NCBI GenBank assembly: GCA_007693785.1
Contig: RECY01000024.1
Span: forward strand, 1-64,000
Origin: Phycisphaerales bacterium
GTDB taxonomy: Bacteria; Planctomycetota; Phycisphaerae; Phycisphaerales; UBA1924
Direction: 5' to 3'
DNA: 64,000 nucleotides
Shown here: positions 36,703-45,011 of the stretch, piece after piece
Position numbering within the stretch: the stretch's first letter is position 1
Layout of the letters: each line of letters opens with the position of its first letter
Notes under the pieces: generated by a model
Seen by the model: only the letters and a program-made list of their open reading frames with translations
Databases searched by the model: none
Told to the model about the DNA's origin: nothing
Made by a program: the position numbers and the translations under genes

Positions 36703-38009
36703 GGGCGATCCCTTCCAGGGCGGGCGCTTCGGCCCGTCCCGTCCACGTCGGGCAAGTCCAGGTCCGGGGGCGCGCCGAAGGGGATGCGGCGCGGGGCCGT
36801 GCCGCGGGCGTCGTGCATCGCGCCCAGGTACACCACGTCCGCGCCGTACCGCAGATTGATCCGGTCCACCGCTTGCATGAGCGACGCCCGCGCCCGCTCG
36901 CCGTCGAACAGCGAGAGTTGGGCGTCGGCCCGCTCCAGCCCTTCCAGCCGTACGCCGACTTGCAGCACCCGCCCGCCCGGGGCGTCGGCCCACAGCGCCA
37001 GCAGCGCCCGGTGCAACGCCGCCGTGTCGTCCGTTGGGCGTACCGGCGTCCAGTCCCCCCACCCGCCGCCGTCAGCAGGGCGGATCGACAGCGAGAGCCG
37101 CGACGCCCGGTAGCCGAGCGAGCGCATCCGTTGGGCCGCCTTCGCCAGCAGGCGCAGGCTCACCGCCCGCGCCGCCTCGGGCGATCGGTGCGCCGGCGGC
37201 AGGACGTGTTGATGCCCGACCGTCCGCCGGTGGGTCCGCGGGCCGGGGTGTTGATCGCCGCGGAGCCAGTGCCACCAGTAGACGCCGAGCACGCTCCCCC
37301 ACGCCGCGCGGAGTTGTGCGGGCGTCCGGGCGTACAGGTCTTCCACGCTGGCGATCCCCGCCGCCCGTAGGCGTCGGTTGATCCCCTTGGAGATACCCGG
37401 TAGGTCCGTCAGGCGGAGCGCGAGCATCGGGCCGGGAAGCTCCGAGCGCTTCCAGACCGTCAGCCCGTCGGGCTTGCGGGAGCCGGCCGCGACTTTCGCC
37501 AGCAGCCGGTTCGGCGCGATCCCGACGGAGCAGGTGACGCACCCCACGCGCTCGCGAATCGCCCGCTTGATCCCCATCGCCAGCCGCTCGGCCACGTCGG
37601 GCGGGCGCTCATTCGCCATGAGTTCGCACCAGCATTCATCCACCGACTCGACCACCGACACCGGGAGCACCGTGTCGATCGCCGCGAGCAATTCGTGATG
37701 CACCCGGATGTACCGATCGGGGCGAGCTTGAACGATCGCGATGCCCGGGCAGAGCGTGCGGGCGTCCGCCACCCGGCACCCGGTCTTGACGCCGAAGGCT
37801 CGGGCTTCGTAGGACGTAGCGATACAACAGCCGGACGGGGCGGGAACGGGCGTCACGCCGACCGGGCGGCCGCGAAGCTCGGGGTGGTCCATTTGCTCCA
37901 CCGACGCAAAAAAGGCGTCCATATCCAGGAACAGGACCAGCAGTTCGGCGGGGGCGACCATGCCGACAATATACCGAACAAATACGGGATGGGAAGGGGT
38001 CGGGCTCAT
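36699..38009 (-). CDS. Y-family DNA polymerase (DinB/UmuC-like)
   Basis: Translesion polymerase, 436 residues from ATG 38009; an internal ATG at 37961 would give 420. Palm and fingers: VLFLDMDAFFASVEQ (Asp29, Asp31), SYEARAFGVKTG, and SVDECW with the catalytic Asp124-Glu125. Thumb HhH: ALRLTDLPGISKGINRRLRA; little finger domain about 270-400 (RSPEAARAVSLRLLAKAAQR). QLSLFDGE near the end is a clamp-binding-like motif. All catalytic acidic residues are intact. Carried by the element, with an ATGA overlap to the severed integrase tail upstream and to the zinc-ribbon gene downstream. Confidence 0.93.
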   Translation of the reverse strand: MSPTPSHPVFVRYIVGMVAPAELLVLFLDMDAFFASVEQMDHPELRGRPVGVTPVPAPSGCCIATSYEARAFGVKTGCRVADARTLCPGIAIVQARPDRYIRVHHELLAAIDTVLPVSVVESVDECWCELMANERPPDVAERLAMGIKRAIRERVGCVTCSVGIAPNRLLAKVAAGSRKPDGLTVWKRSELPGPMLALRLTDLPGISKGINRRLRAAGIASVEDLYARTPAQLRAAWGSVLGVYWWHWLRGDQHPGPRTHRRTVGHQHVLPPAHRSPEAARAVSLRLLAKAAQRMRSLGYRASRLSLSIRPADGGGWGDWTPVRPTDDTAALHRALLALWADAPGGRVLQVGVRLEGLERADAQLSLFDGERARASLMQAVDRINLRYGADVVYLGAMHDARGTAPRRIPFGAPPDLDLPDVDGTGRSARPGRDRP

Positions 38010-38223
38010 TCCCCGGGCTTCCCACTAGCCGACGCCGCGACCATCGCAACGATGCCAGCCCGGACGGCTTCGGGCAGGTCGGCCCACGCCGCGACCACGC
38101 CCGCGAGCCGGGGATCGGTTGGCTTCGCCACCCCCTCCGAATCACCGAACCGTGCGCCGGTGTTGCCGGATTTGTTGCCGTCCCACCCGGACACTCCCGA
38201 TTTCCTCGGAGAAAACGGGGGTA
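38006..38223 (-). pseudogene. int: Severed C-terminal coding part of the integrase
   Basis: 72 codons, open from the att core to TGA 38006. Starting from the 21-base att core it is in the same frame as the integrase end at 28751: GVTGLE then LPPFSPRKSGVSGWDGN and VVAAWADLPEAVRAGIVAMV. In the circle it would complete the integrase (residues 445-516) and overlap the polymerase start. As integrated it is preceded by a chance chromosomal extension up to ATG 38278, which I do not count as a separate gene. AWxxLPEAVRAGIxAMV resembles tails I associate with other planctomycete integrases (from memory). Confidence 0.75.
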
Positions 38224-38244
38224 GTTCGAGTCCAGTTACGCCCA
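38224..38244 (+). repeat. Attachment site, right
   Basis: Exact 21-base copy of the tRNA-Val 3' end at 28751-28771. It has no other tRNA parts upstream and marks the right boundary of the element. Confidence 0.92.
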
Positions 38245-38273
38245 CTTCTTGAATCGAGTTTTCGGGCGGTTTC

Positions 38274-38304
38274 CCCATGATTCCTATGGAGTCATGGGTT
38301 TTTC
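38274..38304 (+). terminator. Stranded terminator of tRNA-Val
   Basis: CCCATGATTCC (38274-38284) pairs with GGAGTCATGGG (38288-38298) with one T-G wobble and a TAT loop, followed by TTTTTC. It lies 29 bases after the right att site, where the terminator of the uninterrupted tRNA gene should be. Confidence 0.8.
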
Positions 38305-38365
38305 TGCGTTCATCATTTGACGGAGCGTTGGGATGTCTTGGGGGGCGGCTACCCTATGGTGAGGT

Positions 38366-40885
38366 ATGGACGAGGCGGTGACGAGAAGTGTGGAGCCGGG
38401 GGCGGCAACTTCGGGTGAGATCCCGTGGAGCGGTCCTCTTTCCGGCTCGGCGGGGTCGGGGGGTGCGGTCGGCGGGGGGGAGTTGCTGGAGGGGGACGAG
38501 ATCGCGAATTACCGCGTGCTCGGGCGGCTTGGTGAGGGAGGCTTCGGGGCGGTTTTTGCGGCGGACCAGCTTGAGCCGGTGCGTCGGCGTGTTGCGATCA
38601 AGGTGCTGAAGCTCGGGATGGACTCGGATCGCGTGATCGCGCGGTTCGAGGCCGAGCGTCAGGCGCTGGCGATGATGGACCACCCGAGCATCGCGACGGT
38701 GCTGGACGCGGGGCGGACCAAGCTGGGGCGCCCGTACTTTGTGATGGAGTACGTGCGTGGGTTGCCCATCACGGCCTACTGCGACGAGGCGCGGCTGGGC
38801 GTCCGCGAGCGGATCAAGCTGTTCCGCGAGGTCTGCCACGCGGTGCAGCACGCACACCAGAAGGGCGTGATTCACCGGGATCTGAAGCCGAGCAATGTGC
38901 TGGTGACGCTCGATAACGGGCGAGCGATCCCGAAGGTGATCGACTTCGGGATCGCGAAGGCGACGCGGGACCGCAGCGGGGACGAGGCGGTCTTCACGCA
39001 GGTGCACCAGATGCTCGGCACGCCGGCCTACATGAGCCCCGAGCAGGCGAAGGGTTCGGCGCTCGACGTGGATACGCGGAGCGATATCTACTCGCTCGGG
39101 GCGATGCTGTATGAGTTGCTGGTGGGCTCGACGCCGCTGCGGGATCAGGACGTGCGCGAATCGTCCATCGCGGACCTGCAGCGGCTGATCACGGAAAAAG
39201 AAGCGACGCGTCCGTCGTCGAGGCTGGACGAGCTCGTAGACCGCGGGGCGCAGGTCGCGCGTGCTCGATCGACCGAGGCGAAGAAGCTGCGGGCGGTGGT
39301 CGCGGGGGACCTGGACTGGATCTGCCTGCGGTGCCTGGATAAATCGCGTTCGCACCGGTACGCGACGGCGAACGAGCTGAGCGACGATCTCGGGCGTCAC
39401 CTGGAGTCCCGCCCGATCGTGGCGCGGTCGCCCTCGCCGGTGACGATGACCGCCAAGTTTGTGCGCCGGCACCGGTGGCAGGTCACGGCGGCGGCGGCGA
39501 TCGCGGTGCTGTTTGTCGCTGGCTTTGTGGGGACGTCGGTGGGGTGGGCGCGAAAGGCCGAGGAGTCCGCACGGCTTCGGTTCACGCTCGATTTCTTTAC
39601 CGAAGCGCTCGCGGGCGCTTCGGGCCAGGAGTCGGCGGCGGCGATCTGGCGCGATGAGCCCGCGCTGACGCTCGGCGACGCGCTCTCGCGTGCCGAGCCG
39701 ATGATCCGGGATCGGTTCGCGGAAGAGCCGATGCTGGAGTCCACGATCCGCCAGCTCATCGGCCTGGCGCAGCTCCGGGCGGGTCGCTTCGAGGACGCGG
39801 GGTCGCAACTCGCCCAGGCGCTCGCGGCGCGGGAGCGACTGCTCGGAGCGGACGATCCGAAGACGCTGGAGTTGTTGCTCCCGCTCGCGGAGGCGACGAG
39901 CAAGGCGGGGCAGTTCGAGCGTGCCGTCGCGATGGCGCGGGATGCTTACCAGCGTCACGAGCGGGTCTTCGGGGCGAGGGCGTCGCGGACGCGCGCGGTG
40001 GCGCTGTGGGTGGCGCGGTGGTTCGGCTCCGGGTACCGGTTCGAGGACGCGGCTCGCTATTTCGACCTCGCGGTCCTGGAGCGTGCGGACGGGCTGGACC
40101 TGGACGATCCGATCACGCTCGCGGCGACGGTCGATCGCGTCAGCGTGTACGCGAGCGAGGGTCGCCTCGCGCAGGCGGAGGCGACGCTGCGACAGGTCCG
40201 TTCGCGCGTGGCGAATCTGCCGGAATCACAGGCGGGGCTGCGGGAGAATTTCGATCGTCGGCTCGGCTGGGTGCTGGTGCTGCGAGGCAAGTACAGCGAG
40301 GCGATCGAGCACCTGTCCCGGGACGCGCAGCTCAACGGGCTGCCGGCCGACAGCGTGCGCGGGAGCCTGCTGGCGTGGGCCGTGGGGCGGAGCGGGGACG
40401 CGGAACGTGCGGGAGCGATGTTCGCGGCGCTTTTGGAGCAGGAGCGTCGGGAGGGTGGCACGCCGTTCCGCGAGATTTTCACGCGTTTGCACTACGCCGA
40501 CGTGCTGCTGGAGCACGGGCGAGCGGACGATGCGGCGACGCAGGCGCGTCTCGCGATCGAGCGGTACGACGGGCAGGGCTTCCCGCCCGATCCGGACCGG
40601 ATGTGGGGTCGTGCGCTCTTGGCGGTGGCTGCGATCGAGAGCGGCGACGCGAGCATCGCGTCGTGGGCGTTGGGCGAGGCGTTGGCGATCGAGTCGGCGT
40701 ACCCGGAGCACACGCTTTACCGCCCGCTGACACGGTTTGTGCAGGCGAGCATCGCGCGGGCCGGCGGGGATGCCGAAGCCGCCCAACGGATCGGGGCGGA
40801 AGCTCGTGAGTTGGCGCTCAAGATCTATGGCCCCGAGCATCGGCTTCTCGGGCGCATCGAGCGTTTGCTCGGCGAAACACCCTGA
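38366..40885 (+). CDS. Membrane Ser/Thr protein kinase with TPR-like tail
   Basis: Pkn-type (Hanks) kinase, 839 residues. Kinase domain about 48-330: LGRLGEGGFGAVFAAD (P-loop), AIKVLK (Lys), VIHRDLKPSNVLV (catalytic loop), VIDFGIAKA (DFG), MLGTPAYMSPEQAKG (activation segment). A membrane segment at about 371-390 (TAAAAIAVLFVAGFVGTSVG) is followed by a roughly 450-residue outer domain of helical repeats (RAGRFEDAGSQLAQALAARE, LLLPLAEATSKAGQFERAVA) like the TPR tails of planctomycete kinases. Substrate unknown. It lies right after the integration site and is convergent with the next gene. Confidence 0.92.
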   Translation: MDEAVTRSVEPGAATSGEIPWSGPLSGSAGSGGAVGGGELLEGDEIANYRVLGRLGEGGFGAVFAADQLEPVRRRVAIKVLKLGMDSDRVIARFEAERQALAMMDHPSIATVLDAGRTKLGRPYFVMEYVRGLPITAYCDEARLGVRERIKLFREVCHAVQHAHQKGVIHRDLKPSNVLVTLDNGRAIPKVIDFGIAKATRDRSGDEAVFTQVHQMLGTPAYMSPEQAKGSALDVDTRSDIYSLGAMLYELLVGSTPLRDQDVRESSIADLQRLITEKEATRPSSRLDELVDRGAQVARARSTEAKKLRAVVAGDLDWICLRCLDKSRSHRYATANELSDDLGRHLESRPIVARSPSPVTMTAKFVRRHRWQVTAAAAIAVLFVAGFVGTSVGWARKAEESARLRFTLDFFTEALAGASGQESAAAIWRDEPALTLGDALSRAEPMIRDRFAEEPMLESTIRQLIGLAQLRAGRFEDAGSQLAQALAARERLLGADDPKTLELLLPLAEATSKAGQFERAVAMARDAYQRHERVFGARASRTRAVALWVARWFGSGYRFEDAARYFDLAVLERADGLDLDDPITLAATVDRVSVYASEGRLAQAEATLRQVRSRVANLPESQAGLRENFDRRLGWVLVLRGKYSEAIEHLSRDAQLNGLPADSVRGSLLAWAVGRSGDAERAGAMFAALLEQERREGGTPFREIFTRLHYADVLLEHGRADDAATQARLAIERYDGQGFPPDPDRMWGRALLAVAAIESGDASIASWALGEALAIESAYPEHTLYRPLTRFVQASIARAGGDAEAAQRIGAEARELALKIYGPEHRLLGRIERLLGETP

Positions 40886-40912
40886 GCCCGCAAAGCTTTC
40901 CTTCGGATGCAT

Positions 40913-41662
40913 TCAGGCGCGGCGGCGTCGTGTTGCGGCGAGCCCGGCGAGCGCGAGGACGGCGGCCGTGCCCGGGGTGGGGACTGCGAAGTTGCCGTCC
41001 CAGCCGAAGGTGAGGCGTGAGCCGTCGAAGTCGGTGTTGAAGAGCCCGTTGCCGACCTGGATGCCGGGGAGGCTGCGTTCGAGCCCGCGGTAGACGGTGG
41101 CGAAGGCGACGACGAGTTCGTCGCCGTTGTCCATATCGAGGATCATGGTGCCGGACTCGAAGATCTCGCCGGGAAGGGAGCCGGGGATCCAGATGACGGA
41201 GTAGCTCTGGACGCCGGCGACGCCGGTGGGCCCGTTGTAGTTGCCGTTGAGGACGCTGCTGGCGGAGACGAGTTCGCCGTCGGAGGTGACAGTGGAGTCG
41301 AAGGTGAGGAAGCTGCCGGGGACGCCGACCCATTGGAAGACGCGTTGGACGGTGTAGTCCTGGGCGCCGAGTGTCCAGAGGTTCTCGGTGCTGCCCTCGG
41401 TGCGGAAGGTGGCGGAGCAGAGGTTGGAGAGGAGCGAGACCACCTCGGGGTCGAAGCCGGTGGGGAGTGTGCTGAAATCGATCTGGCCGCTGCTGTTGCC
41501 TTGTTGGGCGAGGTCGAGCGTGCCGGCGCCGGCCGCGTCGAGCGATTGCCCGTTGATCTGGCCGGTATAGGTGGACACAAAGTCGATGGACTGGGCACCT
41601 GCTGCGGCGACGAAGGCGGCCGAAGCGAGGCATCCGAGCGTGGCGCGGCGTAACGCGGGCAT
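40913..41662 (-). CDS. Secreted protein with PEP-CTERM-like tail
   Basis: 249 residues from ATG 41662 with AGGAG upstream. Signal peptide over residues 1-23 (RRATLGCLASAAFVAAAGAQ). The body is beta-rich (FVSTYTGQINGQSL, FQWVGVPGSFLTFDSTVTSD). The C-terminus is a sorting tail: VPTPGTAAVLALAGLAATRR then RRA, with a Pro-containing start, a hydrophobic helix and an Arg cluster, like PEP-CTERM signals handled by exosortases. Probably exported and surface-anchored; the role of the body is unknown. Confidence 0.8.
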   Translation of the reverse strand: MPALRRATLGCLASAAFVAAAGAQSIDFVSTYTGQINGQSLDAAGAGTLDLAQQGNSSGQIDFSTLPTGFDPEVVSLLSNLCSATFRTEGSTENLWTLGAQDYTVQRVFQWVGVPGSFLTFDSTVTSDGELVSASSVLNGNYNGPTGVAGVQSYSVIWIPGSLPGEIFESGTMILDMDNGDELVVAFATVYRGLERSLPGIQVGNGLFNTDFDGSRLTFGWDGNFAVPTPGTAAVLALAGLAATRRRRA

Positions 41663-41863
41663 GTGAGCTCTCCTCTGTGCGATCCGGCTCTTGGGGGCCG
41701 AACGGCGGGCGCGGCGAAGACGGCCCGGCACCGACACGGATCGGCCGGCGCAGCGACTTCCCAAGCTCAATGTGCCCCGGATCCGGGAAACGGCCAGCAA
41801 ATATCGGAATCTGATCGTGCATTTCCAGCCCGAGGTGTCGGGCCGGTGCTTGCCCCGGCGGGG

Positions 41864-43168
41864 CTACTGCACCTGCTCGAGCCCTCTCGCGGCGAAGGCG
41901 GCGGCGAGGGCCATCGCGGCGAACATCGCGAGCACGAGCGCGGGCCCGGCGAGGGATTCGACGATCGCGAAAGCGCCCCCGAGCACGAGGATCAGGCCGA
42001 TGGTGGTGTTGGAGATCGCGGTGTAGGCGAGGCGGGTGTCCGGGGTCGCCATGTCAACCAGGTGCGTGGCGCGCCCGATCCGGACGCCCTGGTGGGCGAT
42101 CATGACGATGAAGAGCAGCGCGGGGTAAACCCAGACGCCGAGGGCCTCGGGCAGACCGACGGAACCGGCGATCGCGCCCGCACCGACCGCGACCGCTCCG
42201 ATGAGGCCGGCGCGTGCGAGGACGACGCGGCTGGAGCGATCGGCGAGGCGTCCCCAGACGTAGGTGCTCAGCATCGCGGCCAGCGCCGAGGCGATCACGA
42301 ACGGGCCGAGCCGGGCGAGGCGGTCGTCGCCCTGGGTGAAGCTGGTGATGAGCAGAAACGGTGGGGCGAGCGCGGTCGCGGTGAGCAGCGCGCGGGTGTA
42401 GATGAAGCGGCGGAGCTGGGCGTCGGTTTTGAGAAGCTTGAGATTCTGGATGGCGACGCGGAGGGCCGTGCCGCCGCCTTCGGTCGCGCCGGCGGTTTCG
42501 GCGATCGAGGTGAACATGGTGGCGGCCGCGAGCCAGAACCCGGCGGCGACGAAGAGCGCACCGGCGATCACGGGAACCTCGAGCGGGAGGAGGCCGGTGA
42601 GCAGCGCGAGGCCGAAGAGGAGCGCGACAAGCCCGCCGACGGTGGCGGCGCTGCCCGTGGTGGTGCCGCGGGTGGATTTGGAGACGGTCTTGCCGAGGAC
42701 GTCCTTGTAGCTGACCGAGCAGACGCTTCGCGCGACGGCGAAGACCGCGAGCAGGGCGAGGATCGCCCAGCCGGCGGCGGCTCCTTCCATACGGATCGCG
42801 ACGAGCCCGATCCCCGCGGCCGCCAGGCCCTGCACGAGGCTGCCCGCGGCCCAGGCCCACTTGCGTTGCGGCAAGCGCCGGATCGCCCCCGCGGTGATGA
42901 GTTGAGGCAAGAGTGATCCCGCCTCGCGGATCGGGACCAGCAGCCCGACCATCGCGGTCGGTGCGCCGAGTGCGGGGAGCAGCCAGCTCAGCACCAGCTT
43001 GGGATCGACCAGGCTGTCGCCGCCCTTGGTCAGCGCGAGGCTCGCGACGTGCAGGAAGAAGTTCTTCGGCTGGTGCCGACAGGCTTCCTCCGGGATGTCG
43101 CGGCAGACACGACCGTCGTCTTCCCCGGTGAGCTGAGCGTGGACTTTTTCGAGCGTGCTCGGGCTCAT
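41864..43168 (-). CDS. Major facilitator superfamily transporter
   Basis: 434 residues from ATG 43168 (a GTG codon precedes it in frame). About 12 hydrophobic segments, e.g. AILALLAVFAVARSV, VGGLVALLFGLALLTGLLP, VIASALAAMLSTYVWGRLAD with the MFS loop WGRLADRSSR. The N-terminal 35 residues are hydrophilic (EEACRHQPKNFFLH). The substrate is not evident. It is the last of three membrane-protein genes in a row on this strand. Confidence 0.85.
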   Translation of the reverse strand: MSPSTLEKVHAQLTGEDDGRVCRDIPEEACRHQPKNFFLHVASLALTKGGDSLVDPKLVLSWLLPALGAPTAMVGLLVPIREAGSLLPQLITAGAIRRLPQRKWAWAAGSLVQGLAAAGIGLVAIRMEGAAAGWAILALLAVFAVARSVCSVSYKDVLGKTVSKSTRGTTTGSAATVGGLVALLFGLALLTGLLPLEVPVIAGALFVAAGFWLAAATMFTSIAETAGATEGGGTALRVAIQNLKLLKTDAQLRRFIYTRALLTATALAPPFLLITSFTQGDDRLARLGPFVIASALAAMLSTYVWGRLADRSSRVVLARAGLIGAVAVGAGAIAGSVGLPEALGVWVYPALLFIVMIAHQGVRIGRATHLVDMATPDTRLAYTAISNTTIGLILVLGGAFAIVESLAGPALVLAMFAAMALAAAFAARGLEQVQ

Positions 43169-43185
43169 CACGGCTTTCTGTGCTG

Positions 43186-44988
43186 TTAGAAGGGGAAGAC
43201 GAGCGGCGTGATGAGCACGGCCGAGATGCCGACGAGGATGTTCATCGGGATGCCGATGCGGAGGAAGTCGGAGAAGGTGTAGCCGCCGGGGCCCAGGACC
43301 ATGAGGTTGGTCTGATACCCGAGCGGGCTGGCGAAGCAGGCGGAGCCGGCCATCATGAGGGCGATGACGAAGGGCATGGCGTTGACGCCGAGGGATTCGG
43401 CGGTCGCCATCGCGAAGCCGAACATGAGCGCGACGGCGGCGTTATTGGTGACGATCTCGGTGAGGAACGAGGTCAGGGCGTAGACGGCGAGGAGCGCGAG
43501 CCAGGGGTTGGGGCCGACGATGTTGAGGAGCCCGCCGGCGACGAGTTGCCCCGCGCCGGTCTTGTCGATCGCGGCGCCGAGGCCGAGGGCGGCGCCGATG
43601 ACGATCAGGATCGGCCAGTCGATGCTGCGCCGGGCGTCGGTGAGCGTGCAGCAGCGGGTCAGCACCATCGCGCCCGCGGCGAGCATCGCGGCGATGAGCA
43701 TCGGATAGATCTCAAACGTCGCGAGCGCGACCATCGCGACGAGGATGCCGGCGGCGAGCGGCGCGTGGCTGCGCCGGCGCGGGCGCGAGTCATCGAGCCC
43801 GCTGACGAGCATGAAATCTCGCGAGTTGCGGGCACGCTCGGCGAAGCCGGGGTCGGCCTCGACCAGCAGCAGGTCGCCCCCGGCGAGGCGGATGTCGCCG
43901 ATCTTGGCCCGGATGCGTTCGCCGTTGCGCGCCACCGCGATGACGGCCGCGTTGTAGCGGTTGCGGAAGCGGGACTGGCGGACGGTCCGCCCGGCGAGGG
44001 CGCAGTCCGGGGCGACGACGGTCTCGAAGAGACGGCGCTGGTGCCGCGGCGCGTCGAGCTTGAAGACCTGGTCGGTCGCGAGCTGGAGCCCGCGGGCGTT
44101 GGCGAGATCCTTAATGGAGTCGACGACGCCCGCGAAAAGGAGCCGGTCGCCGCGGCGGAGGACCTGCTCGGGCCCGACGGCGGCGAGGATTTCCTCGTCG
44201 CGCTGGATCTCGATGAGGAACGAGCCGGGGAGGCTGCGGAGCCCGGCCTCTTCGATGCTGCGATCGGCGAGGGGGCTGTTCTCGGGGATGATCAGCTCGA
44301 CGGTGTACTGCTTGGGATCGGCGAGGGCGAGGTCGGCGGTGCCGCGGTCGGGCAGGAGCTTGCGCCCGATGGTGAGGAGGAACGCGAAGCCGATCAGCGC
44401 GACGGGCAGGCCGACCCAGGTGATGTCGAACATGCGGAGCGGCGGGAGGTCGGTGGAGGCGATGACGAGCCCGGCGACGACGAGGTTGGTGCTGGTGCCG
44501 ATGAGCGAGCAGGTGCCGCCGAGGATGGCGGCGTAGCTCAGCGGGATCATGAGCTTGCCCGGGCCCACGCCGAGCTTTTTCGCCATGTCCCGCACGGCGG
44601 GGATCATCATCGCGACGACGGGGGTGTTGTTGAGGAACGCGCTCATGCCGGCGACGGGGCCCATCACGCGGACCATCGCGGCCTGTTGGGACTTCGGGCG
44701 ACCGAGGAAGCGGTCGGCGATCCAGTCGATCCCGCCGGTCTCGCGGAGCCCCGCGACCACGACGAACAGGACGCCGACGGTGAGCATGCCGGTGTTGCTG
44801 AAGCCCGCGAGGCCCTCGGCCGGGGTCAGGATGCCCATCCGCCACCCGCCGCCGGGATTCGGGACGGGGATCGCGAGCAGGGCGGTGAGGGCGGCGACCA
44901 GGATCGCGTCGGCCGGCACGCGCGTGGCGGCGAGGAGCGTGAGCACGCCCAACAGGATCGACAACACCAGAACGATCTCGAACGTCAT
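43186..44988 (-). CDS. SLC13-type anion permease with two TrkA-C domains
   Basis: Divalent-anion/sodium symporter family (sulfate, phosphate or dicarboxylate), 600 residues from ATG 44988. Two membrane halves (residues about 1-195 and 400-600) with the characteristic loops MSAFLNNTPVVAMMIPAV and FLTEIVTNNAAVALMFGFA, the SNT-type substrate/sodium sites, and GTCSLIGTSTNLVV. Between them are two TrkA-C/RCK-C domains (about 210-380: ELIIPENSPLADRSIEEAG, VVAPDCALAGRTVRQSRF), which may sense a ligand. The substrate is uncertain. 23 bases separate it from the MscS-like gene upstream. Confidence 0.9.
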   Translation of the reverse strand: MTFEIVLVLSILLGVLTLLAATRVPADAILVAALTALLAIPVPNPGGGWRMGILTPAEGLAGFSNTGMLTVGVLFVVVAGLRETGGIDWIADRFLGRPKSQQAAMVRVMGPVAGMSAFLNNTPVVAMMIPAVRDMAKKLGVGPGKLMIPLSYAAILGGTCSLIGTSTNLVVAGLVIASTDLPPLRMFDITWVGLPVALIGFAFLLTIGRKLLPDRGTADLALADPKQYTVELIIPENSPLADRSIEEAGLRSLPGSFLIEIQRDEEILAAVGPEQVLRRGDRLLFAGVVDSIKDLANARGLQLATDQVFKLDAPRHQRRLFETVVAPDCALAGRTVRQSRFRNRYNAAVIAVARNGERIRAKIGDIRLAGGDLLLVEADPGFAERARNSRDFMLVSGLDDSRPRRRSHAPLAAGILVAMVALATFEIYPMLIAAMLAAGAMVLTRCCTLTDARRSIDWPILIVIGAALGLGAAIDKTGAGQLVAGGLLNIVGPNPWLALLAVYALTSFLTEIVTNNAAVALMFGFAMATAESLGVNAMPFVIALMMAGSACFASPLGYQTNLMVLGPGGYTFSDFLRIGIPMNILVGISAVLITPLVFPF

Positions 44989-45011
44989 CGGCGGACAAGC
45001 GTACTCGGACG

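Larger units (their letters stand above)
28772..38244 (-). mobile_element. 9.47-kb integrative element in tRNA-Val
   Basis: Bounded by 21-bp direct repeats of the tRNA 3' end. Every gene lies on the minus strand: tyrosine integrase, two-TM protein, XRE remnant, beta-repeat membrane protein, TubC-like small protein, primase/DUF3987, two small HTH proteins, unknown protein, zinc-ribbon protein, Y-family polymerase. The integrase's severed C-terminal coding part lies at the right end. No capsid, terminase, relaxase or conjugation genes are seen, so it resembles a phage satellite or a small mobilisable island with its own replication functions. Three copies of a 46-bp palindrome are inside. Confidence 0.9.

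Noticed and set aside
37974-37987. CCGAACAAATACGG upstream of the internal polymerase ATG as a LexA site
   Set aside because: Only the left half fits the Gram-positive-type box; the right half does not, so I do not call SOS control.
38006-38278. A 90-codon frame from ATG 38278 as an independent gene
   Set aside because: Its first 18 codons come from the chromosome and the att core; the rest is in frame with the integrase and fits better as its severed tail.
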